5,980 bases of DNA from DASWIV01 sp036397475 (GTDB lineage: Bacteria; JAJVIF01; JAPKYR01). The stretch lies in the NCBI GenBank assembly GCA_036397475.1, contig DASWIV010000099.1, positions 1 to 5,980 of the forward strand. Direction: 5' to 3'. Shown here one piece after another: positions 1 to 4,562 of the stretch (position 1 is its first letter; every line of letters starts with the position of its first letter). The position numbers and the translations under genes were made by a program. The notes under the pieces are model-generated. The model was not told where the DNA came from. It worked only from the letters and a program-made list of their open reading frames with translations, and did no database searches.

Positions 1-384
1 GACAGTTTCGTCGTGCTATATTCCGGTGTCGAAAGAATTATTCGTCCGTGGATAAATCAATCACCTTTCCGACAGTCGGACAATCCTTTATTCCCGTCAC
101 TTTCCAAACGCGATTCCGGATCCAGACTAACACCGCGATCCGTGTCGCGCATCATCCGACATCGTTTCGACGCAATCGGACTTTCGGATCATTCTACCCA
201 TTCACTACGGCACGCGTTCGCAACAATCGCGTTATCATCGGACGATGTAGACATCCGCGACGTGCAACACGCCCTCGGACATGCGCAAATAACAACTACC
301 GAACGCTACATTCACCAAAATAACCGCCTTGAAGGTAAGCCGGAGAAAGCGGTCAACGACGCTGTCTTCGACCGGCAAATCTAA
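1..384 (+). CDS. Tyrosine recombinase/integrase (XerC/D-like), C-terminal part, 5' end outside window
   Basis: This is the C-terminal catalytic part of a tyrosine site-specific recombinase, which cuts and rejoins DNA through a 3'-phosphotyrosine link. The frame is open from base 1; a GTG at 13 is available but is unlikely to be the true start, because the N-terminal DNA-binding domain, the first catalytic Arg and the beta-strand Lys would all be missing. Counting from that GTG, the visible signature is HSLRH (His63 and Arg66, the H-x-x-R box), LGH (His90) and ERYIH with nucleophile Tyr99. The block LTPRSVSRII before the HxxR box is also typical of Xer/phage-integrase proteins. About 24 residues follow the Tyr, a normal C-terminus, and a strong terminator comes 22 bases after the stop. 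Family assignment is firm. Whether it is a housekeeping Xer or the integrase of a mobile element cannot be decided from this fragment. Confidence 0.9.
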   Translation, partial: DSFVVLYSGVERIIRPWINQSPFRQSDNPLFPSLSKRDSGSRLTPRSVSRIIRHRFDAIGLSDHSTHSLRHAFATIALSSDDVDIRDVQHALGHAQITTTERYIHQNNRLEGKPEKAVNDAVFDRQI

Positions 385-406
385 TGCGCTATCGAACCGA
401 ATTTCG

Positions 407-435
407 AAATCCCCGACAAACAACCGGGGATTTTT
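407..435 (+). terminator. Rho-independent terminator after the recombinase gene
   Basis: A perfect 9-bp stem (AAATCCCCG at 407-415 with CGGGGATTT at 425-433) encloses a 9-nt loop and runs into a T tract (TTTTT at 431-435, then CTTT). It starts 22 bases after the recombinase stop, so it ends that transcript and means the next gene needs its own promoter. Confidence 0.85.
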
Positions 436-478
436 CTTTGCCCTATTTTTATTTCGTGGATTATGGTAAATCAAATGT

Positions 479-946
479 ATGACTCAAAGCATTCTAAAAC
501 CATTGCCGTCGGCAATGTATCTTCCATTTCCGACCGGCAACATTACGAAACACTACAAATGGGACGACCTACGCTGTCGCGGATTCGGCTCCGACCCGTG
601 CCGTGCGATCCCGCCGCCGAAAGCGATCTACAACCTGGAGATAATCTTCTATCACCTTCTGGAGCCATACACAAAACATCTTTACAGCCTCATGATCCGC
701 AAGAAACCGTACGTCGCTCAGTCTTACCTTTGTACGAAATGCTCTGAACTTCGGCGATTGCCATATTGGAATGAGCATGTCAAAGGTCGCGAAGTCGATG
801 TCGTATTCACCGGCAAGAAGCGGGTGGATTCCTGGCTGCTTCGCGATATCGCAATCGAATGGGCGGCAAAGGAAAGGATTGAGTGCGAAATCGGAACCAA
901 TGGTTCATGTCTGGAGTTAGGCCTACCGTTTGGAGTCGGTTATTAA
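479..946 (+). CDS. Small peptidase M15-like protein (D-Ala-D-Ala carboxypeptidase/endolysin-like fold), divergent
   Basis: A 155-residue protein with no signal peptide. Its layout resembles the small M15_3/M15A zinc peptidases that cut peptidoglycan cross-links. An N-terminal block (TKHYKWDDLRCR, residues 24-34) matches the 'SKHFxxxELxC' opening of these proteins. It is followed by a Pro-rich spacer, a helix (YNLEIIFYHLLEPY) like the 'nLexlxxxLeplR' helix, then QSY (81-83) and EHVKGREVDVV (99-109), which matches the family zinc motif S-x-H-x-x-G-x-A-x-D with His100 and Asp107. The third zinc ligand, normally His in 'WxHxxL', seems to be Glu146 in CLELGL. An in-frame TAA at 467-469 limits the start to ATG 479 or ATG 515. 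Neither has a good Shine-Dalgarno, and a weak TTGCCC...TATGGT promoter at 438-467 would give an almost leaderless message. The assignment rests on motif reading only, and the protein may be inactive or a relic. Confidence 0.55.
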   Translation: MTQSILKPLPSAMYLPFPTGNITKHYKWDDLRCRGFGSDPCRAIPPPKAIYNLEIIFYHLLEPYTKHLYSLMIRKKPYVAQSYLCTKCSELRRLPYWNEHVKGREVDVVFTGKKRVDSWLLRDIAIEWAAKERIECEIGTNGSCLELGLPFGVGY

Positions 947-1322
947 TGTTTGCGTGTGAGTGCCGGAGGGGGTAAAGTGGTAAGGGGAAGGGTAGTTGAG
1001 ACTTCAGCTTTTCGCCTAAATTGGTGTATATTTTTTGCGATGAGGACATACCAAGTACATAGCGTTACAAGTTCTTGCAACGCCTGTTCCAAAAATTAGT
1101 TTACCACAGCATCGAAACTAAAAATAGTCTCCTGATTTTCCATCAGCGAATGGTCCGATTCCGCAAACGAGACTTCATTCGTACTCTGAAATCTGAACTA
1201 TTGATTGCTTATTGATTATCGCGGTAATGGTCCGATGTTGCCTACGCGTGAGGAAACACACATATGCCGCATAATTTTCGGCCTGGCAGGTGTACTCCTC
1301 TAGGATCGATCGACATTTGCAA

Positions 1323-1423
1323 TGACGGTCGAATTTTCACAAGTGACGATCAATTTCAAACGACCGTCACTCTGTAACCCTGATTGCAAGCGGTCGGTGA
1401 CGATGGTGACGATGGTGACGATC
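1323..1423. repeat. TGACG-unit module A (2 direct + 1 inverted + 3 direct units)
   Basis: Direct TGACG units start at 1323 (TGACGGTCG) and 1344 (TGACGATC), 21 bp apart. An inverted unit CGACCGTCA (1361-1369) is the exact reverse complement of the first unit. It is followed by CTGTAACCCT (1372-1381), GCGGT (1390-1394), and three tandem 9-bp units GTGACGATG, GTGACGATG, GTGACGATC (1397-1423). CGTCAC at 1365-1370 can also pair with GTGACG at 1397-1402, leaving the conserved block in the loop. The same order is repeated in module B, so the arrangement is not chance. The function is unknown: iteron-like protein sites, a structured RNA, or the remnant of a repeat-coding gene are all possible. Confidence 0.75.
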
Positions 1424-1454
1424 ATATCGCTTCATTCCGTGGAGTGTGATTTCA

Positions 1455-1553
1455 TGACGCCACTTTCGGATTCATGACGCCACCTAAATTCCGGCGTCAC
1501 GCTGTAACCCTTATAACCATGCGGTTTGTGACGCCATGACGCCAATGACGCCA
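1455..1553. repeat. TGACG-unit module B, second copy of the same architecture
   Basis: Direct TGACGCC units start at 1455 and 1475, inside a 13-bp exact repeat TTCATGACGCCAC with a 20-bp period. An inverted unit GGCGTCA (1493-1499) follows, then CTGTAACCCT (1502-1511), GCGGT (1521-1525), and three direct TGACGCC units starting at 1529, 1537 and 1546. Each landmark sits 130-132 bp after its counterpart in module A. GGCGTCAC (1493-1500) and GTGACGCC (1528-1535) form a perfect 8-bp stem around the conserved block. All five direct units and the inverted unit carry CC at the positions that are mostly AT in module A. Confidence 0.75.
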
Positions 1554-1857
1554 CTTTGCAGACATAAAGAGCGTAACACCTTCCCGATAATTCCGATTTT
1601 TCCCCAGCTGAATGACCTATTCCAGAAAAGTGGGCAACATTAAATGGGAAGTGGTAAACAAAACTGACTGCGACTTCACTTCCTATAGTTCTTTTCTCGG
1701 CCGACCCCGTTTCCTAACTACCCTTTCAGGAATCTTGATTTCTCTGGTAAGATGTTCCTTTATCATGTCGTGAATAAGGTAGTCATGGATTGCCGTGTTA
1801 CGCATTTTCTGATCAGGACATTCAGCATATCTCCTGCGCTTAGTCGGATATTAAATG

Positions 1858-1864
1858 TGGAGGG
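1858..1864 (+). promoter_or_regulatory. Ribosome binding site that decides the ankyrin-gene start
   Basis: TGGAGGG is a strong Shine-Dalgarno. It sits about 8 bases before ATG 1872 but only 1 base before ATG 1866, so ATG 1872 is preferred. That start also gives a clean signal peptide, unlike the far-upstream in-frame ATG at 1752. Confidence 0.75.
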
Positions 1865-1871
1865 TATGACC

Positions 1872-2951
1872 ATGAAAATAACAAGACTATTTATGGCAAT
1901 AGGAGTTTTGTGCGCGGGAACAATTTTGTTCAGCCTGAACGCAAACGCGGGCGGGCTTACTGATTTCATCAGGTCGGGCGACTTAGAAACGGTACTTGAA
2001 TTGATCGACAATGACAATGTCAATGAAGTCGATGAAAATGGGATGACACCGCTGATGGTCGCAGTTTCAATAGGAGACCTGGAAATCACGGCTGTCCTTA
2101 TCGATGCCGGCGCAGATGTGAACAAAAAGGGCGAAAAGGAAGCTATTTCTGAAACGCCATATTCAATCGCGGCCTGGGAGCAAAATTACGATATTCTGGA
2201 CATACTGCTTCAACATGAAGCTAATGATCCATGGATGTGCAATATTCCCGGATTCGACCCATACGACCTCTATCCATATATTTTCGGAGAAGATGACTAC
2301 GATGAGCATCCCGGATGGTACGAGGGAACATTCGATGAATATTCAGATCCCTACATGGTGATTGATGTGGACGACAGGTTCGTGAATGGTCCATGCGACG
2401 GGTCAATCACGCATAACATTTTCAGGGGAGCGTCCGGATACGAGTACAACAACGACAGGTACCATTACTCGCAGTATTCAGACGGTGTCCTGGTGGAAAA
2501 TTATATTTCATTTCCGTCGTATGTAGCCCCCAATGGCATTGTGTATCCGCAGGGAGTCCACAGAACGGACCCGGGCGGTCCGTATGTCGATATTATGGTT
2601 ACCGAACACACTCAGCGCGTTAAGTCAGCACAAATGGTTGTTGGTAATGATATCACGGAGCTTGTGGAGATTGATCGCGGAGTCTATTTCGCAACTGTCG
2701 GACCAGTCGATGAGTGCGAGCCGATCATTGTCCAGCTCAAGAAACAGAATGGCGATGTAGTTGCTTCTTACGAGCTGTTATCTGAACTTCGCGGCGCGGT
2801 ACCGGGCGCAGTCAGCATTTACATGTCCCGCTGGCCGGGTAACAGCGGACTTGCGGGTAATAACGATAATAATGACGACAATGACAACCATGGTAACAAT
2901 GGCAATCACGGAAATCATGGAAACAACGGCGGCCATGGCAATCGGCACTAA
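1872..2951 (+). CDS. Secreted ankyrin-repeat protein with Asn/Gly/His-rich C-terminal tail
   Basis: A 359-residue exported protein. Residues 1-26 form a signal peptide: Lys/Arg near the start, a hydrophobic core around 7-21, then NANA before GG, a good signal peptidase I site. Residues about 29-120 hold two to three ankyrin repeats: LTDFIRSGDLETVLELI, then NGMTPLMVAVSIGDLE with VLIDAGADVN, then a weaker ETPYSIAAWEQN...ILLQHEAND. These are protein-binding helical pairs. Residues 121-328 are an unrecognised region, rich in Tyr, Asp and Gly at first and more beta-like later, with Cys at 123, 175 and 282. The tail (329-359) is almost only Asn, Gly, His and Asp. The protein therefore probably acts in the periplasm, on the surface or outside the cell, binding a partner through the ankyrin part. 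The tail could bind metal ions, but that is inference. It appears to be a single-gene transcript, and no function can be assigned to the middle region. Confidence 0.85.
   Translation: MKITRLFMAIGVLCAGTILFSLNANAGGLTDFIRSGDLETVLELIDNDNVNEVDENGMTPLMVAVSIGDLEITAVLIDAGADVNKKGEKEAISETPYSIAAWEQNYDILDILLQHEANDPWMCNIPGFDPYDLYPYIFGEDDYDEHPGWYEGTFDEYSDPYMVIDVDDRFVNGPCDGSITHNIFRGASGYEYNNDRYHYSQYSDGVLVENYISFPSYVAPNGIVYPQGVHRTDPGGPYVDIMVTEHTQRVKSAQMVVGNDITELVEIDRGVYFATVGPVDECEPIIVQLKKQNGDVVASYELLSELRGAVPGAVSIYMSRWPGNSGLAGNNDNNDDNDNHGNNGNHGNHGNNGGHGNRH
2856..2948 (+). repeat. Low-complexity coding repeat (Asn/Gly/His tail)
   Basis: These 31 codons at the end of the ankyrin gene encode 13 Asn, 8 Gly, 5 His, 4 Asp and 1 Arg, with recurring NHG and NNG triplets. 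The DNA is a degenerate 9-base pattern of the AAT-CAC-GGA type, with synonymous variation (AAT/AAC, GGA/GGT/GGC). The encoded protein pattern therefore seems to be kept by selection, or is older than recent repeat slippage. Confidence 0.7.
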
Positions 2952-2964
2952 TGTTGCTTAGTTA

Positions 2965-3011
2965 CTGACCCGCGCATCGATTAAGTATAATTCTGGTGTC
3001 AATTATGACAC
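2965..3011 (+). promoter_or_regulatory. Candidate promoter with overlapping palindromic operator
   Basis: A perfect -10 box TATAAT lies at 2986-2991. The nearest -35-like hexamer is CTGACC (2965-2970), giving a short 15-bp spacer, so the -35 is weak. Directly after the -10, where transcription would begin, sits the dyad GTGTCA-ATTA-TGACAC (2996-3011), the size and symmetry of a site for a dimeric repressor. No gene follows closely: only a 9-codon frame at 3014, then a hairpin and the insertion sequence. It may once have served the gamma-glutamyltranspeptidase gene now on the far side of the element. Assignment is by pattern only. Confidence 0.4.
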
Positions 3012-3158
3012 ATATGATTCGGTGGATGCCCTTGAATCAATGAATTCCTGAGCATTATCGTCCTCAATTTCCAGCGAATCAGAAAAATACCTGGACAACG
3101 CGCGGCTCAGTAATTCAACCAGTTATTGAATTGGGATAAATGCAAAGATAATTATCGG

Positions 3159-3181
3159 ACCCGGCAAATGCATTGCCGGGT
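3159..3181. terminator. GC-rich hairpin, possible terminator without a clear U tract
   Basis: A perfect 9-bp stem ACCCGGCAA/TTGCCGGGT encloses a 5-nt ATGCA loop, about 210 bases after the ankyrin stop and 26 bases before the insertion sequence. The following bases (TACGTGTTGTG) are T/G-rich rather than a run of T, so efficient intrinsic termination is uncertain. A weaker hairpin, AATTCAA/TTGAATT (3112-3118 and 3126-3132), lies just upstream. Confidence 0.4.
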
Positions 3182-3207
3182 TACGTGTTGTGTCCTCGAG
3201 GAAGGCA

Positions 3208-3250
3208 TGACCTGCCCCCCGGAAATCGTACCAGCCTGAGTTTTGGTTTT
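3208..3250 (+). repeat. Left terminal inverted repeat of the IS
   Basis: This 43-base end pairs with 4433-4474. Shared blocks in order are TGACCT, CCCCC, GTACCA, CCTG, AGTTT and GGTTTT, with a divergent stretch after the C run and two or three single-base gaps. The transposase binds these ends. Confidence 0.9.
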
Positions 3251-3282
3251 CGATTACAATACGATCAAAGGAGATCAAAACA

Positions 3283-3564
3283 ATGGCAGACAAGAAAAAG
3301 CATGGCAAACGCTACAGCGAGGAGAAAATTCTGCGTGTACTGAAAGAGGTCGACGTAGGGCGTCCGATCTCGGATGTGTGCCGGGAGCACGGGATCAGCG
3401 ATCAGACGTACCGCAACTGGCGCAGGCGTTACAGCGGCATGGAGGTCGCGGACATACGCGAGATGCGCCGCCTGATCGTGGAGAACGGTCGTCTGAAAAA
3501 AATAGTCGCCGAGAAGGAACTGGAGATCGAGGCGATGAAGGACGTGCTGTCAAAAAAGTGGTAG
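3283..3564 (+). CDS. IS3-family transposase OrfA (HTH and leucine-zipper protein)
   Basis: A 93-residue OrfA, normal length for the family. Residues about 10-50 form the HTH_Tnp_1 helix-turn-helix (YSEEKILRVLKE, then CREHGISDQTYRNWRRRY) that binds the terminal repeats. Residues about 58-88 are a heptad-like coiled coil (MRRLIVENGRLKKIVAEKEL) used for multimerisation. It ends in SKKW. The start ATG has a good ribosome site AAAGGAG (3267-3273) with a 9-base spacer, and a TACAAT -10-like box lies at 3255-3260 just inside the left end. OrfA alone usually regulates transposition; fused to OrfB by frameshifting it forms the transposase. Confidence 0.95.
   Translation: MADKKKHGKRYSEEKILRVLKEVDVGRPISDVCREHGISDQTYRNWRRRYSGMEVADIREMRRLIVENGRLKKIVAEKELEIEAMKDVLSKKW
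3552..3558 (+). promoter_or_regulatory. Programmed -1 ribosomal frameshift site (A AAA AAG)
   Basis: The heptamer AAAAAAG is correctly phased for orfA (Ser, then AAA, AAG) and lies one codon, TGG, before the orfA TAG. A -1 slip continues as KKVVGTP into orfB, giving a fusion of about 419 residues. A run of seven A (3496-3502) further upstream is also in slip-prone phase but is followed by T and is less canonical. Confidence 0.85.
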
Positions 3565-4541
3565 GTACCCCGTCGAGAACGGGGGCGGCAAAGCATCTCC
3601 AGGCGGAGCATGAGCTTTCTGAACGCCGGTCCTGCGTGGTGGTTGGAATATCGCGGTCGACGATCCGCTATGTGCGTACGGTCAAAGCGGACGAGGGGAA
3701 ATTGCGTGCGAGGATCCGCTGTCTGGCGCATGAGAACAGGCGTTACGGATGCCTGAGAATAACGGCGCTTCTGAAGCGCGAAGGTTTGGTTGTGAACAAA
3801 AAGCGTGTGCACAGGATATGGAAAGAGGAGGGGCTCGGGTTGAAAAGTAAACGTCCGAAGCGGCGGCTGTACGGTCCGAGGGGTGAAGTTAAGAGGAAGG
3901 CGGAAGGTCCGAATGACGTGTGGAGCTGGGATTTCATGCACGACCGCACCGTGAACGGCCGTCAATTCAAGATACTGAATGTTGTGTATGAATTCACTCG
4001 TGAGGCACTGGTGATGCGGGTTGGAGCGAGGATTGATTCGATGGATGTGATAGGGTCGATGAAGATGCTGGTGGGAAAAAGAGGAATGCCGAAGCACATC
4101 AGGAGCGATAACGGTCCCGAGTTCGCGGCGAATGCAGTCAAGAAGTGGCTTTCCGATGAGCGCTGCGGGACGATTTACATAGAGCCGGGAAGTCCCTGGG
4201 AGAACGCGTACATAGAGAGTTTCAACGGAAAGTTTCGCGATGAGTGTTTGAATATGAATTTATTTGAGAACGGAAGGCATGCGCTTGAAGTGGTCAACGA
4301 GTGGCAGACGGAGTACAATGAGCTCAGACCGCACTCGTCGCTCGGTTATGAAACGCCGAGAGAATTCGCGGCTCGGTATTACAGTTCCCTTCGGGCTACG
4401 CCCTCAGGGCTCTGTAATACCGATCGAGTGGAAAAACCCAAACTCCAGGTGGTACTAAAACAGGGGGTAGGTCAGCCAGGCTTGAACTTCAGCAAACACA
4501 CACAACCTGCGCTGACGCTCTGGTTGTGTATGCTACTATGA
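3558..4541 (+). CDS. IS3-family transposase OrfB (DD35E integrase-like catalytic subunit)
   Basis: This is the catalytic part of the transposase, expressed mainly by -1 frameshift from orfA; the coordinates mark the reading frame after the slip. An HTH_21-type domain comes first (RARIRCLAHENRRYGCLRI to KRVHRIWKEEGL), then the RNase H-like rve domain. Catalytic residues are all present: Asp in WSWDF (codon 3930-3932), Asp in SDNGPEF (4107-4109) and Glu in ENAYIESFNG (4215-4217), 35 residues after the second Asp, with Arg seven residues beyond. The terminal RPHSSLGYETPREF motif is intact. Two things are odd. NVVYEFTRE carries Tyr (codon 3987-3989) where the family nearly always has Asp. Also, the frame has no stop inside the element: it passes through the right inverted repeat and 67 bases of flanking DNA, adding a non-family tail that ends at TGA 4539-4541. 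Confidence 0.93.
   Translation: MVGTPSRTGAAKHLQAEHELSERRSCVVVGISRSTIRYVRTVKADEGKLRARIRCLAHENRRYGCLRITALLKREGLVVNKKRVHRIWKEEGLGLKSKRPKRRLYGPRGEVKRKAEGPNDVWSWDFMHDRTVNGRQFKILNVVYEFTREALVMRVGARIDSMDVIGSMKMLVGKRGMPKHIRSDNGPEFAANAVKKWLSDERCGTIYIEPGSPWENAYIESFNGKFRDECLNMNLFENGRHALEVVNEWQTEYNELRPHSSLGYETPREFAARYYSSLRATPSGLCNTDRVEKPKLQVVLKQGVGQPGLNFSKHTQPALTLWLCMLL
4373..4423. repeat. Long subterminal hairpin in the IS right end
   Basis: A 51-base nearly symmetric palindrome centred near 4398. It has an outer 12-bp perfect stem (TCGGTATTACAG at 4373-4384 with CTGTAATACCGA at 4412-4423), a 2x2 internal loop, a CCCT/AGGG stem, another 2x2 loop, and GGGC/GCCC around a TAC loop. It lies within the orfB C-terminal codons (YYSSLRATPSGL) about 50 bases inside the right end. 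It could end or stall transcripts or protect against read-in transcription, though it has no T tract. Confidence 0.8.
4433..4474 (-). repeat. Right terminal inverted repeat of the IS
   Basis: This 42-base end matches the left repeat when read on the - strand (TGACCTACCCCC to AGTTTGGGTTTT). It is also translated as part of orfB (LQVVLKQGVG), so the element has no stop codon of its own before its right boundary. Confidence 0.9.
4500..4529. repeat. Hairpin between the IS and the gamma-glutamyltranspeptidase gene
   Basis: A perfect 8-bp stem ACACAACC/GGTTGTGT (4500-4507 and 4522-4529) has an inner GCG-CTGA-CGC mini-stem. It lies in the 88-base gap between the IS end and the next start codon. It has no T tract, so an operator or leader structure fits better than a terminator. 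A weak promoter pair (CTGACG 4512-4517, TACTAT 4534-4539, 16-bp spacer) overlaps it. Confidence 0.5.
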
Positions 4542-4562
4542 TTAGATTATTATTCCCCCATC

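Larger units (their letters stand above)
947..1871. other. Long intergenic region without a convincing gene, holding two TGACG-unit modules
   Basis: No reading frame with a plausible start, ribosome site and protein-like content was found on either strand between the M15-like gene and the ankyrin gene. Outside the two modules annotated separately, only weak structure is visible. An 11-bp direct repeat AATGGTCCGAT occurs at 1149-1159 and 1226-1236, TATTGATT occurs twice at an 11-bp step (1199-1206, 1210-1217), and a 7-bp inverted pair GGAAGTG/CACTTCC lies at 1647-1653 and 1677-1683. A possible extended -10 (TGG-TAAGAT, 1745-1753) could start the ankyrin transcript, but it has no clear -35 partner. 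No tRNA, rRNA or CRISPR signature was seen. Confidence 0.6.
3208..4474 (+). mobile_element. IS3-family insertion sequence (IS407-like), 1267 bp
   Basis: A structurally complete element made of a left inverted repeat, orfA, a -1 frameshift site, DDE orfB and a right inverted repeat. The ends begin TGACCTGCCCCC and, on the other strand, TGACCTACCCCC. The orfA C-terminus DVLSKKW and the orfB order (HTH, then WDF, SDNGPEF, ENAYIESFNG, RPHSSLGY) are typical of the IS407 subgroup. The family usually makes short target duplications; here the 4-bp flanks are GGCA (3204-3207) and GCCA (4475-4478), matching at three of four positions. So either one copy has mutated or the flanks come from a rearrangement. 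It sits between the ankyrin gene region and the gamma-glutamyltranspeptidase gene, both of which it leaves intact. Confidence 0.95.

Noticed and set aside
463..747. Overlapping 94-codon frame starting at 463
   Set aside because: It overlaps the M15-like gene in another frame, and its product shows no domain.
947..1320. tRNA gene as attachment site for the recombinase
   Set aside because: No T-loop GTTCRANYC box with matching acceptor stem was found in the non-coding stretch.
1397..1553. CRISPR array or simple microsatellite
   Set aside because: Units are 7-9 bp with no unique spacers, and an inverted unit and conserved blocks interrupt the array, so neither description fits.
1323..1553. Intact gene encoding Val-Thr repeats across the TGACG modules
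   Set aside because: Stops interrupt the frame in which GTG-ACG would be read, and no frame covers both modules; a decayed relic remains possible.
1752..1871. N-terminal extension of the ankyrin protein from ATG 1752
   Set aside because: It would bury the signal peptide 40 residues inside the protein and ignore the strong ribosome site serving ATG 1872.
1763..2125. Minus-strand frame of 120 codons over the ankyrin gene start
   Set aside because: It is antisense to the signal peptide and ankyrin repeats and has no ribosome site or motif.
3243..3557. orfB translated from ATG 3243 without frameshift
   Set aside because: This part of the frame overlaps orfA out of phase and gives low-quality Arg/Gly-rich sequence; the A AAA AAG slip at 3552-3558 explains how orfB is reached.
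3429..4097. Long minus-strand frame of 222 codons
   Set aside because: It lies opposite orfA/orfB, which have clear family motifs; the translated product has no recognisable content, so it is a shadow of the transposase codons.
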